From Shewanella halotolerans (GTDB lineage: Bacteria > Pseudomonadota > Gammaproteobacteria > Enterobacterales > Shewanellaceae), in contig NZ_CP080417.1 in NCBI RefSeq assembly GCF_019457535.1, positions 2,976,001 through 3,040,000 of the forward strand: DNA of 64,000 nt, given 5' to 3'. A program made the translations under genes and the position numbers. Under the pieces are notes generated by a model. It made no database searches. It was not told where the DNA came from and saw only the letters and a program-made list of their open reading frames with translations. This document shows, piece by piece, positions 34,668 to 43,220 of this stretch. Positions within the stretch are counted from its first letter, which is position 1. Each line of letters starts with the position of its first letter.

Positions 34668-37403
34668 CTATAACTTGGCTATAGTGGCCAATGCAACGGC
34701 GCTGTTATAAATAATGCCGGTAACCTGGGTCCAGAGTGTGAGGTTATCTTTATACTCTGTATCCAGCGGTACAATAATAGTGTCACCAGGATTGAGCTCA
34801 GTATTACTGCTAAACCACATTGAACGATTTGGCAGGAGCACTGAACCATTTGCCTTAATAATGTAGGTTCTATCTTCATCGGCGCGCTCTCTGGCGCCAC
34901 CAGACATCTCAAGATACTGATCTAACGTTAAGCCTTCTTTAAACCTATGAGTTGCGGCATGCTGCACCTCACCCATTACCGCAATCGTCTGCTTAACTGA
35001 TGGCACATAGAGAATATCTTGATCTTCAAGCTGAATATCAGCTTGTTCGATACCAATTGATATAGCAGACAAATCAACAACCAAACGGCCTACCGCCTTG
35101 ATGTTTTCAAGGTCAGTGAGCATCATTTTAGCATCGCTATAATTCACCACATTGCCATCTTTGGAAACGCCGCGAGTAGCAATATCACGGCGCAATTGAT
35201 CGGCAAGCTTCTTAATTTCAAGCTGCTCTTGTTGACGTACTGACTCACGAACAAACACCGAGGATGGTAAATAGGCATACTGAGTAAAACCACCCGCACG
35301 GTCGATCACATCGGCAAGTGTTTCGCCACGGCGAATGTTATACATGCCTGGGAATTTTACCTCACCGCGAATCTCGACTGCCTTATTTTCCTGCCAATCT
35401 GGCGTTGTCATTACCGTCAAGATGTCTCTGGAACTTAACGCCACATTGGCACTATCAATACCTGCCAATGCGTCATCTAAATTAACACTTGAATGGTTAA
35501 CGCTAGACTCTTCGCTTCCAATTACCGTGGTGGTCAATTCTGCTCGAGCTGTATACGCGCCTTCAACTAATCCACCAGCTGCAATAACTAAGTCTTTAAC
35601 CTTAGCCCCTTGAGAAAGAGGATACACACCAGGATGACGTACCTTACCGCTTATGGCGACGACTTGCGTGCCTTTATCTGAGTTACCTTGAGCAGCTAGC
35701 TGTGCAACGACTGGATAGAGCAGCTCGCTGCGATTCATAGCACCACTGAGCTTAATCAGTTCCTTATCCTCAAATAAGTTAGCCAACATCTTGTTGACTT
35801 CACCCTTAACGAGCTGCTCTTTATCATCAGGCGCTTCTTTAGCTACAACGACACCACCGATTTGAGTACGCTCAGAAAGTTGCATCTTATCTAGCTGAGA
35901 GAAGCCAGCCTTAAACAGATCATTACCCACAAGGCTATCACCGGTAAGTGAGGTCACCTTTTTAACTCTCTGTTTAACCAACTTATTTAATTCATAACGA
36001 TTTTGAGTATCATCGCTATAGTTAAATAGCATGACCTTATCGCGTGGTGCTAATAACAAATCTTGCGTGACATCTTTCTCGGCGATAGCGCGGCTAGGAG
36101 AGAATTGCAGTACCTTAACCTTTCCGTAGCGATTCACCTCTCTCACAATGATCGCATAATTGAGATCGGCTGAAATTGAAAGGTCGCCCCAAAGTGATGG
36201 CAGAAGATCACTAACTTTTTGGCCATCAAACCATTGATATTTTCCTGGTCTAACAACCGCGCCAACTACGGTAATGGCATCTTCAAACTGACCAGAGGCA
36301 TTTTTAACACGTATGAAATCACCCGCTTGCGCCTTTGTTAATTTACCTTTCGCAGACGTTAAATCTACATTCACGATACTGCGAAGGCCATTACTGTTAT
36401 ATCGCTCTATACTGCTACTCTTAGGATAAGCGCCAGGCTTTACCCCTGCGGCCATAGCTACAATATCGGCAACTGTCTCATTACGTTTCAACTCATAGAT
36501 TGCAGGGCGACGCACTTCGCCAGTAATACTTACGAGTCCACCTACTGGGGGAATAAACACTACATCGCCAGAGCGCAAACGAATGTCACCTGACGCATCA
36601 CCTCGCATCAAGAGATCGTACAGATCCATGCTACCGACTAGCTTGCCATTACGCTTAACTTGAATGTTACGAAGTGAACCAATCTCATTCACCCCGCCGG
36701 CGACAAACAACGCCTGGGTGATAGTAGACAGACTCGAGACGGTATAAGAACCTGGCTTATAGGCATCACCGGCGATAAAGATACGAATAGAGCGTAGCTC
36801 ACCCATGGTGATGTTCGACTCAATCCCTATCATCTGCTGAGAAATACGGTGACTCAGAGACTCTCTAAGCTCGGCAAAACTTAAACCCGCTACCGAGATA
36901 GGACCGAGTTCGGGGAATTGAATGCTCCCCTCTCGATTAATCACCAGGTCATATTCTTTATTCTCTTTGCCAAAGAGCTGTACCTTAATTCTGTCGCCAG
37001 GGCCAACCAAATACTCACTTGGAACAGGAACATCGGAGACAGGGGCAAAAGTGGTAGGTTCACCTTGAAAAAGCTCGTAGCCAAAACGTGCTAGCTGCTT
37101 CTTCTGTTCATCCTGTGAGAAATTAAGCTCATTAGCCGCATCGCGGGAATGATCGACCACTTCATTAGTTGCACGAGGCTGGACAACCTGCGGACTATTG
37201 AGGTTTTGCTGTGAGGCACTCGCACCGCCAAGCATCGCAGGATCGATTCCATACTGGCGGGCAAGTCTTTGCTGCTCGGAAGCTGGCAGATTTTTAAACT
37301 GCTCTATCATTTGCGGCGAAGGCGTGATCGCCTGCACCTGGGTCCCCACCAAAAACAGTGCGGCAACCGCTGTTATAATGACTTTTTTGGTTCGTTGTAA
37401 CAC
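34668..37403 (-). CDS. Polysaccharide export (OPX) protein with multiple SLBB domains, Wza-like
   Basis: Outer-membrane/periplasmic export protein, 911 residues, much longer than Wza (~380). A signal peptide spans residues 1-25 (KKVIITAVAALFLVGTQVQA); the export domain is at about 125-210 (YLVGPGDRIKVQLFGKEN, INREGSIQFPELG). Several SLBB-type modules follow (ISGKVRHPGVYPL, IRGEVKFPGMYNI, VMGEVQHAATHRF). No lipobox cysteine is present. The start is GTG 37403, with GGAG 7 bases before it; the longer reading frame upstream runs through leader repeats and is rejected. First gene after the RfaH/ops leader. Confidence 0.88.
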   Translation of the reverse strand: MLQRTKKVIITAVAALFLVGTQVQAITPSPQMIEQFKNLPASEQQRLARQYGIDPAMLGGASASQQNLNSPQVVQPRATNEVVDHSRDAANELNFSQDEQKKQLARFGYELFQGEPTTFAPVSDVPVPSEYLVGPGDRIKVQLFGKENKEYDLVINREGSIQFPELGPISVAGLSFAELRESLSHRISQQMIGIESNITMGELRSIRIFIAGDAYKPGSYTVSSLSTITQALFVAGGVNEIGSLRNIQVKRNGKLVGSMDLYDLLMRGDASGDIRLRSGDVVFIPPVGGLVSITGEVRRPAIYELKRNETVADIVAMAAGVKPGAYPKSSSIERYNSNGLRSIVNVDLTSAKGKLTKAQAGDFIRVKNASGQFEDAITVVGAVVRPGKYQWFDGQKVSDLLPSLWGDLSISADLNYAIIVREVNRYGKVKVLQFSPSRAIAEKDVTQDLLLAPRDKVMLFNYSDDTQNRYELNKLVKQRVKKVTSLTGDSLVGNDLFKAGFSQLDKMQLSERTQIGGVVVAKEAPDDKEQLVKGEVNKMLANLFEDKELIKLSGAMNRSELLYPVVAQLAAQGNSDKGTQVVAISGKVRHPGVYPLSQGAKVKDLVIAAGGLVEGAYTARAELTTTVIGSEESSVNHSSVNLDDALAGIDSANVALSSRDILTVMTTPDWQENKAVEIRGEVKFPGMYNIRRGETLADVIDRAGGFTQYAYLPSSVFVRESVRQQEQLEIKKLADQLRRDIATRGVSKDGNVVNYSDAKMMLTDLENIKAVGRLVVDLSAISIGIEQADIQLEDQDILYVPSVKQTIAVMGEVQHAATHRFKEGLTLDQYLEMSGGARERADEDRTYIIKANGSVLLPNRSMWFSSNTELNPGDTIIVPLDTEYKDNLTLWTQVTGIIYNSAVALATIAKL

Positions 37404-37489
37404 CGATAATCTCCATTGATAAAGGCAAGGTCTAAATAAAACTTTCCGGCTTAAGCAGATAAAATCTAAGCCAATTACTGACATTCGGA

Positions 37490-37501
37490 CACGGTACCGC
37501 C
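37490..37501 (-). promoter_or_regulatory. ops-like element, 11 of 12 matches
   Basis: On the minus strand GGCGGTACCGTG, one base from the ops consensus GGCGGTAGCGTG. It is the copy nearest the OPX start (about 90 bases upstream). The changed base lies in the conserved TAG core, so RfaH recruitment here is doubtful. Confidence 0.4.
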
Positions 37502-37504
37502 CAA

Positions 37505-37594
37505 CGTGGCGGCGATCTGACTCAGTACATCCTGTACTTCGCTCTTCGAGCCAGCTAAAGCTGTTAATGCTTGTTCCTGACAATCATTTTCGGC
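37505..37594. repeat. 90-bp direct repeat, copy 1
   Basis: Matches 37666-37755 at 85 of 90 positions with no gaps (differences at T/C, G/A, G/A, T/C and C/A sites). Starts at CGTGGCGGCGA and ends at CATTTTCGGC. Next to the ops-like variant at 37490. Confidence 0.9.
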
Positions 37595-37650
37595 AATCAC
37601 TTAACAAAGACTATCTCAAAATGCTTAGTGTTCATTCGATGCCCTGCGGG

Positions 37651-37662
37651 CACGCTACCGAT
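37651..37662 (-). promoter_or_regulatory. ops-like element, 10 of 12 matches
   Basis: Minus strand ATCGGTAGCGTG: the core CGGTAGCGTG is intact and only the first two bases differ from ops. It adjoins repeat copy 2. Confidence 0.5.
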
Positions 37663-37665
37663 CCG

Positions 37666-37755
37666 CGTGGCGGCGACCTGACTCAGTACATCCTATACTT
37701 CACTCTTCGAGCCAGCTAAAGCTGTTAACGATTGTTCCTGACAATCATTTTCGGC
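37666..37755. repeat. 90-bp direct repeat, copy 2
   Basis: Second copy of the 90-bp unit, 161 bases from the first. In the minus-strand frame that is open in copy 1 it carries a TAG stop, so coding, if any, is not conserved. Confidence 0.9.
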
Positions 37756-37798
37756 TTCCACTAAAAGACTGAAACTGTTCTGTCTTTTGCCTTTCAGG

Positions 37799-37810
37799 CA
37801 CGCTACCGAT
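37799..37810 (-). promoter_or_regulatory. ops-like element, 10 of 12 matches
   Basis: Minus strand ATCGGTAGCGTG within a block (GGCACGCTACCGATCCGCGT on the plus strand) identical to the one at 37649. Third ops-like site of the leader. Confidence 0.5.
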
Positions 37811-37878
37811 CCGCGTGGCGGCCAGAGGCCTTCAGCTATCGCTTAACGAATGAAACTTTTCATTCGATACCCTGCGGG

Positions 37879-37890
37879 CACGCTACCGCC
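37879..37890 (-). promoter_or_regulatory. ops element, exact match (RfaH recruitment site)
   Basis: Minus strand GGCGGTAGCGTG, identical to the 12-base ops element at which RfaH binds the paused transcription complex through the exposed non-template strand. It is preceded by GGAACCTATG and followed by CCCGCAGGG. It is the promoter-proximal site, about 480 bases before the OPX start and 450 bases after the rfaH stop. Established biology: RfaH then suppresses pausing and Rho termination along long surface-glycan operons. Confidence 0.85.
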
Positions 37891-38336
37891 CATAGGTTCC
37901 GGCTCCCAACATGCCCTTCGCCACGCGAAATCTAACTTTTAAATCACTCTTTACTAAAATACTTTGGTTAAGATGCCCTACAAAATGACACATTAAACAA
38001 AGTACTTTTGCGCTATCTTGAAGAAAAGCGTTTCATTGTACTGGAACAAAATGACAATTACTGCTCATATACTCGTCAATCGTTTAATACAATCGAATGC
38101 CGTGAGCACAATCAGCTTAAAATCACTCAATACAGGCCTTCAACGACCAAAATCTGTTACCGAATAACCAAAACACCAACAAAACGTGAAGATTAATCTA
38201 ACAACGAATCGCGCGTTATAGCAGATCTCTTACAAAGATTAGCGCCAACGACCTACTTCTTATCCCTTATAAACGTCTACGTATTGCTTCAAAGTGCTAT
38301 TTGAACAATCAGAGGTTACCCAATCGGCTACCTTTC

Positions 38337-38864
38337 TCAAATGCCCTTGATACTGGCCCTCGAGACCGACACCCTCTTTTGCTGGCCCATGATCTCAAAA
38401 AGAATGTGACAGCGCTTATCGCCACTCTGCTCTTCAAAGATCCCTTCAAGCTCCTTAAATGGCCCTTCAACAAACTTCACCTTATCGCCGACAGACAACC
38501 TAGGCTCAGCGTTGCCACTCAACAAATCATCACTCGGTAATTGCAGCGCATTAAGCAACTTGGCCTCACGCATCTTAATGGAATGCACTATGGCATCGTC
38601 GATCGCCGTCATCTCTTCTCGGCAACCTATGATTCGAGACACGCCTCGTGTCGAGTGAATCTTACTTACGCTGATCTCTAGCGGATCGAAATAGATAAAC
38701 AGGTAACAGGGAAATAACGGCTGGCGCTTTACGCTAGTCTTACCGGACTTAGTGATCTGTTGAGGGAGAGTGGGCAGGTAGGTCTCTATCTGTTGCAATG
38801 CAAGATTTTGCTGCGCGCGTGTCTCGCTGCGAGGTTTGCAATACACAAGATACCAAGACTTCAT
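38337..38864 (-). CDS. rfaH: Transcription antitermination factor RfaH
   Basis: NusG paralogue that joins RNA polymerase at ops sites and couples translation of long, poorly translated operons. 175 residues: an N-terminal NGN domain (SWYLVYCKPRSETRAQQNL, PLFPCYLFIYFDP, RGVSRIIGC) and a C-terminal KOW-like domain (LSVGDKVKFVEGPFKELEGIFEEQSGDKR). Length and motifs match RfaH (162 in E. coli) rather than NusG. It lies immediately upstream of, and in the same orientation as, the ops-bearing polysaccharide operon, so the regulator and its main target are neighbours. Confidence 0.93.
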   Translation of the reverse strand: MKSWYLVYCKPRSETRAQQNLALQQIETYLPTLPQQITKSGKTSVKRQPLFPCYLFIYFDPLEISVSKIHSTRGVSRIIGCREEMTAIDDAIVHSIKMREAKLLNALQLPSDDLLSGNAEPRLSVGDKVKFVEGPFKELEGIFEEQSGDKRCHILFEIMGQQKRVSVSRASIKGI

Positions 38865-39441
38865 AATTTCCTTAAGAACCTAGTTTTATCGTTAGCTAAC
38901 ACTTAATAACCGCTATGACAGAAACCACTGCGGACTTACTTTCACAATTGCTGTGTTTTGCAAGACGCTCAGAATAACGCGCAACGCAAAGATAACGAGA
39001 TAATTCAGGTGACATCCAATTCACGGCCGAAATCATAGCAAATACTCTAGGTCAAAGAAAAGAGCGTTTTTCCTCTATTTTTCCCACCCACTTTGTTACC
39101 TCAGGTCAAATCTTTCTGCTAAGCGCAACAGACCATAAACAATCATGCCCTAGCCCCTCCAACCAGTGATGATTTGTTGGTCAGTTAACCCAGGTAAATT
39201 GACTTTTAGGCGATGAAAAGGGTATATAAGATGGGTTTGATAAAATTTAATACCCTAAATATTAAAATATAATAAATTCTCGCAACAAGCTTAGAACGCA
39301 ACAAGACAGATTAGATAACATTTTCATTAAGTTAGACTAATCGAGCGTCTCTATCCAACAAGCGAGCTATATTAGCAACAACCATTTTTCTACATAGTTT
39401 TTGTTATGTAGGCAATCACAAGCTGAAGGTGGAAGACTTAC
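38865..39441. other. Divergent intergenic region between rfaH and the peptide transporter gene
   Basis: About 577 bp with no believable gene. It should hold the rfaH promoter (minus) and the transporter promoter (plus). The part from about 39230 is AT-rich. Confidence 0.55.
39199..39228 (+). promoter_or_regulatory. Candidate sigma-70 promoter for the peptide transporter
   Basis: TTGACT (39199-39204) and TATATA (39223-39228) are separated by 18 bases. The implied leader is about 200 bases. An alternative pair is TTGATA at 39237 with TATTAA at 39260 (17-base spacing). Both are by-eye matches only. Confidence 0.3.
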
Positions 39442-40911
39442 ATGAGTGCAGCAAAACCCCAAGGTACGATGCTCGGCCATCCTAAGGGACTGTTCCTGTT
39501 GTTTACAACTGAGTTATGGGAACGTTTCAGTTACTATGCGATGCGAGCCATCCTGGTACTTTATCTCGTCGATGCAGTACAATCCCAAGGTGGTCACGGT
39601 CTAGGTTGGACCCAAGCCGATGCCCTAAATCTTTACGGTACATTCACAGGTCTTGTTTACCTAACTCCCCTCATCGGTGGCTGGCTCGCCGATACATTCC
39701 TAGGTCAACGTAAAGCCATCATGATAGGTGGCGCCCTGATGGCCGCTGGTCAATTTATTCTTGGTACCCCGCATGCTTGGGTACAAGGCATGGAAACTGA
39801 AGTCTTCTATATTGGTCTGGGCGTCCTAATCTTAGGTAACGGCCTATTCAAGCCAAATATCTCTACTATGGTGGGTGACCTCTATGAAGAAGGCGATCAC
39901 CGCCGTGACGGTGCATTCACCATCTTCTACATGGGTATTAACGTAGGTGCCTTCCTATCGGGCATCATAGTTGGTTCGGTCGTGGCTTACTTCGATGGTA
40001 ACTTCCAAGCAGGCTTCATCTGTGCCGGTATTGGTATGATCCTCTCGCTGATCATCCAGTTCCTGTTCGCTCAAAAGCTGCTTGGCGATATCGGTCGTGT
40101 ACCAGCCGCCCAACTTGAAAAGCAGAGAGCAGCAGAAAAAGGTGAAGTGCGCAAAGAGCCACTAACCAAAGTTGAGCGTGATCGCATCAAAGTGATCATG
40201 GTCATGGGTCTATTTACTATTATCTTCTGGGCTGGCTTCGAGCAAGCCGGTGGCCTAATGAACCTCTTCACCAACGACTTCACCGATCGTATGATTGGCA
40301 GCTGGGAAGTCCCAACTACTTGGTTCCAATCACTGAACGCTATGTTCATCGTTATCTTCGCCCCTGTAGTTGCCTCTATCTGGGTTCGCCTGGGTGACAG
40401 AGAACCAAACTCTCCGGTCAAATTTGCGCTAGGCTTGGTACTGCTTGCAACAGGCTTCCTGTTCATGATCGGTGCAGTACTTGAGATGGGCGGCGACGCT
40501 AATGCTAAATCAAGCATGTGGTGGTTGGTAGGTGCTTATTTCTTCCACACCATGGGTGAACTGTGCCTCTCTCCAATCGGCCTGTCTATGGTCACCAAGC
40601 TGGCTCCACTACGTATCGCATCACTCATGATGGGGGCATGGTTCCTGTTTGTTGCCGCGGCTAACAAGATTGGCGGTATTATCGGTTCATTCATCGGCCA
40701 TGGTGGTGCAAAAGAGGAGCAGCTAGCCAACGCTATGTCTATCTTCGCCGGTATCGCTATCACGGCCGCACTGTCAGGCGTTATCCTCTACTTCATGGCG
40801 GACAAACTGGTTGACTGGATGCATGGCGCCGAAGACAGCCACCACACAGAAGAAGAAGCCTTAGAAGAAGAGATTGCTATCACTGCCGAGCATGAAGCAA
40901 TTAAGCGCTAA
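39442..40911 (+). CDS. POT-family proton-coupled oligopeptide transporter
   Basis: Imports di- and tripeptides with protons across the inner membrane. 489 residues, about 14 hydrophobic segments, with the ExxER motif (Glu24, Glu27, Arg28 in TELWERFSYYAMRA), the GGWLADTFLGQRKAIMIGG loop, and FKPNISTMVGDLY plus FTIFYMGINVGAF, both POT signatures. A short acidic C-terminal tail (HHTEEEALEEEIA) is cytoplasmic. GGTGGAAG lies upstream of the ATG and a strong terminator follows. Confidence 0.93.
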   Translation: MSAAKPQGTMLGHPKGLFLLFTTELWERFSYYAMRAILVLYLVDAVQSQGGHGLGWTQADALNLYGTFTGLVYLTPLIGGWLADTFLGQRKAIMIGGALMAAGQFILGTPHAWVQGMETEVFYIGLGVLILGNGLFKPNISTMVGDLYEEGDHRRDGAFTIFYMGINVGAFLSGIIVGSVVAYFDGNFQAGFICAGIGMILSLIIQFLFAQKLLGDIGRVPAAQLEKQRAAEKGEVRKEPLTKVERDRIKVIMVMGLFTIIFWAGFEQAGGLMNLFTNDFTDRMIGSWEVPTTWFQSLNAMFIVIFAPVVASIWVRLGDREPNSPVKFALGLVLLATGFLFMIGAVLEMGGDANAKSSMWWLVGAYFFHTMGELCLSPIGLSMVTKLAPLRIASLMMGAWFLFVAAANKIGGIIGSFIGHGGAKEEQLANAMSIFAGIAITAALSGVILYFMADKLVDWMHGAEDSHHTEEEALEEEIAITAEHEAIKR

Positions 40912-40946
40912 TGGCTTATCGCTAGATAACTAGACTTTAGTTCCAT

Positions 40947-40975
40947 AAAAAACGCCACTCAATGTGGCGTTTTTT
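40947..40975 (+). terminator. Rho-independent terminator after the peptide transporter gene
   Basis: Perfect stem AAAAAACGCCAC / GTGGCGTTTTTT with a five-base loop, then TTTTTGTTTTT. A/T runs on both sides allow it to serve the convergent minus-strand gene ending at 41017 as well. Confidence 0.93.
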
Positions 40976-41016
40976 GTTTTTAGACTTGGTGAAAATAGAA
41001 GAATTTCGAGGAATAA

Positions 41017-42120
41017 CTAGAAGCTCATCTGCACATAGCCACCAGGGGCAACCTCAGGGCTATAGCTCAAACCGACAAACTCATCATTGAGTAACATCTC
41101 CCTATGCTCGGTATTACTAGAAACCACACACAGGCTCTCTCCCGGCATTAAGTTTCGAAATTGAGTGCTGGGCTGGCCCCACTCTAAAATCCCCAACTGC
41201 AGGGCGTCAGGCATCGCAAGCGGCATCAAGCCTTCCTCATTGCGAATATAACACCTCAATCCCTTACCCGCTTGGGCGATTGAAGCGCGGTAATGGGTCA
41301 GTTCAACCACGGCGTAAACGATATCCACATAGATATCCAAGCCCGACTTACTCATCCGCTCATTGAGGTAACTCAACATATTAAAGGGCTCGATGATGGT
41401 TTCGGTATTGTCATTGCGAAACCGTTTCAACTTCTGGTTGACGAAACTCTTAAGCAGTACGCTGGCAAAAGCGCAGCGATTATCTTGAGGATGAAAATGC
41501 GCCATATACATGATGAGGTAACTTTCGCCCACATTGACGCTATCGATAAAGTACGCGCTCACCTCGTCATGCTTGAAAAGGCTATAGTCAATCTTAGCTT
41601 TGGGATAATCGATGACAGAAGGAGGAAACAGCTGCTGTTGCACGCTCTTAGCTGCCTCGGCGTTCTGCTCCAGCAAGTTAAGGTGCTCTTCCAACTCTTG
41701 ATAGGATAATTCGTCAAGATCTTCCAGATGCACATCTTGCTGACTGCTGCCGCCCACACATTGGCGGATCGCATTTTCGATAAGACAGAGATCGTTAACC
41801 GGCTTAACCAAATAATCACTTGCGCCCACTCTGAGCGCCTCGACCACATCGGCCATCACCTGGTTGCCAGAAATGACAATTGAGAGGGTATCTGGCTTGC
41901 GCTTTATCATCTGTTTGAGCATATCCAGCCCACCCAGGATAGGCATGCTGAGATCCGCCAGCACGATATCGAAATCGTGCTGACTAAACCGCTCTAACCC
42001 CTGCTGACCATCATCGGCCTCGATAACGGTCGCACCACGATTGGTCAAGAAGGCGGCCACAATACTGCGAAATACCGGGTCGTCTTCCACTAACAGTATC
42101 ACTAGATCTTCTAACGCCAT
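41017..42120 (-). CDS. Response regulator with degenerate PP2C-like output domain (RssB-like)
   Basis: 367 residues. The receiver domain (1-122) has the acidic pair VEDD, phospho-acceptor Asp56 (IVLADLSMP) and LVKP. A linker with LDELSYQELEEHLNLLEQN may form a coiled coil. The C-terminal ~210 residues follow an RsbU-type PP2C layout (SVQQQLFPP, then YFIDSVNVGESYLIMYMAHFHPQ), but the metal-binding Asp-Gly positions are replaced (AYFID for GDYYD, MAHFHPQ for the DVxGHG region). A pseudophosphatase output is the hallmark of RssB, which delivers sigma-S to ClpXP; that role is inferred. A diverged regulator of another anti-sigma pathway is the alternative. Confidence 0.75.
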   Translation of the reverse strand: MALEDLVILLVEDDPVFRSIVAAFLTNRGATVIEADDGQQGLERFSQHDFDIVLADLSMPILGGLDMLKQMIKRKPDTLSIVISGNQVMADVVEALRVGASDYLVKPVNDLCLIENAIRQCVGGSSQQDVHLEDLDELSYQELEEHLNLLEQNAEAAKSVQQQLFPPSVIDYPKAKIDYSLFKHDEVSAYFIDSVNVGESYLIMYMAHFHPQDNRCAFASVLLKSFVNQKLKRFRNDNTETIIEPFNMLSYLNERMSKSGLDIYVDIVYAVVELTHYRASIAQAGKGLRCYIRNEEGLMPLAMPDALQLGILEWGQPSTQFRNLMPGESLCVVSSNTEHREMLLNDEFVGLSYSPEVAPGGYVQMSF

Positions 42121-42250
42121 TTAGCTTCCCCAGGCTTGCACTCTGGCTAAGCCGCAAAATCTAGTACATCCATATACGCCTAGATAAGCAACATCTTATC
42201 GCTAGTTCCTTCGCCTATTATGAAACAATGGGTTATGCGGGACACTGATG

Positions 42251-43033
42251 TTAATCAAGCTCTGTCATGTATTCGTCGAGCAATTCGTCATCATCAGTCG
42301 ACACGGGTATGTCGCCATCATAAACTTTATAGTCAAGATGCTGAAAATACGCTTCCTTAACAAAAGTGTAGGGGTCAAGTGCATTATCGACAAGTCTTTC
42401 TTGGTCAATTGCCGATGCGCGCCTGTGTAGGTTTTTCAGCCCCCACTTGGCCAAGGATTGCCACATGGTCAGCTCAGACAGCGGAAAATAGAGACCATCC
42501 ACCCAATCCGAGGCCAACTCGCGAGTCACATAGGGGCCTAAAAACGGCGCCATAAAGTAGGGGCCGTTAGGCACACCGTAGTAGCCTAACACCTCATTAA
42601 ACTCGTCCTGTTTACGCTGTAAGCCCATCATGTCGGCAACATCGATGACCCCCAACAAACCTATAGTGGTGTTAATGGTAAACCGTCCGCCGGCATTGGC
42701 CGCCCAACCCCACTTGCCCTGCAGGGCGTTATTCACCATAGAGCTGGGTTCTTCGAAGTTGAGGACAAAGTTATTAACACCAGTTTTCACCGGCCTAGGC
42801 AAGATATCATTGTAGCCATGTGCCACGGGGCGATAGAAATATTTGTCGAGAAACTGATAGTTGAAATCCCACATGGCGCGGTTAAAGCCCTCCAGGGGAT
42901 CGCGCTCATCGTTATAGATAATGGTGACTTCTGCTGTGGTGCTATCCGTTGCACGCTCATCGCTTGTGTCTGTCTGTGCCATCGCCTGGGCACCAACCAA
43001 TAGCAGACTCAACGCAATCCATTTACACTTCAT
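42251..43033 (-). CDS. mlaA: MlaA (VacJ) family protein
   Basis: Outer-membrane phospholipid-asymmetry factor that removes misplaced phospholipids with the porin OmpC and passes them to MlaC. 260 residues with DPLEGFNRAMWDFNYQFLDKY, PVKTGVNNFVLNFEEPSSMVNNALQGK and GVPNGPYFMAPFLGP, the diagnostic MlaA motifs. It has a clear signal peptide (LSLLLVGAQAMA|QTD) but no lipobox cysteine, unlike E. coli MlaA; the only early cysteine is residue 3. Followed 130 bp downstream by the RssB-like gene on the same strand. No other mla gene is in the window. Confidence 0.9.
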   Translation of the reverse strand: MKCKWIALSLLLVGAQAMAQTDTSDERATDSTTAEVTIIYNDERDPLEGFNRAMWDFNYQFLDKYFYRPVAHGYNDILPRPVKTGVNNFVLNFEEPSSMVNNALQGKWGWAANAGGRFTINTTIGLLGVIDVADMMGLQRKQDEFNEVLGYYGVPNGPYFMAPFLGPYVTRELASDWVDGLYFPLSELTMWQSLAKWGLKNLHRRASAIDQERLVDNALDPYTFVKEAYFQHLDYKVYDGDIPVSTDDDELLDEYMTELD

Positions 43034-43220
43034 ATAAATTAGTTTCCTAATTAGTATTCACACGGCTAAAGTCACCAGCTATTGTTGACGATAAAGTGTT
43101 AATACTAGACTACACAGTTTGGTTTTCCTTTTCAGATCGCTAAGGATACTCAGCTAAAGCGATAGGTCAAATTGAATTTTGTAATAAGACATTCATGGAG
43201 CATCAATTTGAGGTTAACAA

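Larger units (their letters stand above)
37475..37600 (-). other. Short reading frame (41 codons) inside the leader repeat, possibly a relic or leader peptide
   Basis: From a GTG at 37600, directly after an in-frame TAA, a frame runs 41 codons (MIAENDCQEQALTALAGSKS... ending GGTVSECQ) to a stop at 37475. The second repeat copy (37761 downwards) encodes nearly the same peptide but has a TAG after SEV. No ribosome site is visible. It may be the 3' remnant of a duplicated gene, a leader peptide, or chance; its final codons contain the ops-like variant. Confidence 0.2.
37404..38336. other. Leader region of the polysaccharide operon with repeated ops-like blocks
   Basis: About 930 bp between rfaH and the OPX gene. 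It holds one exact ops element, three variants, two 90-bp direct repeats and shorter repeated blocks (CATTCGAT..CCCTGCGGGCACGCTACCG). The half nearer rfaH (37930-38330) is AT-rich and should contain the operon promoter, but no confident -35/-10 pair was found. A 62-codon plus-strand frame at 38008 resembles nothing known and is not called. Confidence 0.7.

Noticed and set aside
37404..37583. Upstream extension of the OPX protein by 60 residues
   Set aside because: It reads through the repeat and ops-like variant, and puts the signal peptide in the middle; GTG 37403 with GGAG fits better.
37479..37900. CRISPR array
   Set aside because: Repeats are long, few, unevenly spaced and diverged; no cas genes.
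38008..38196. 62-codon plus-strand frame in the polysaccharide leader
   Set aside because: Antisense to the expected transcript, no ribosome site, no recognised motif, composition like random AT-rich DNA.
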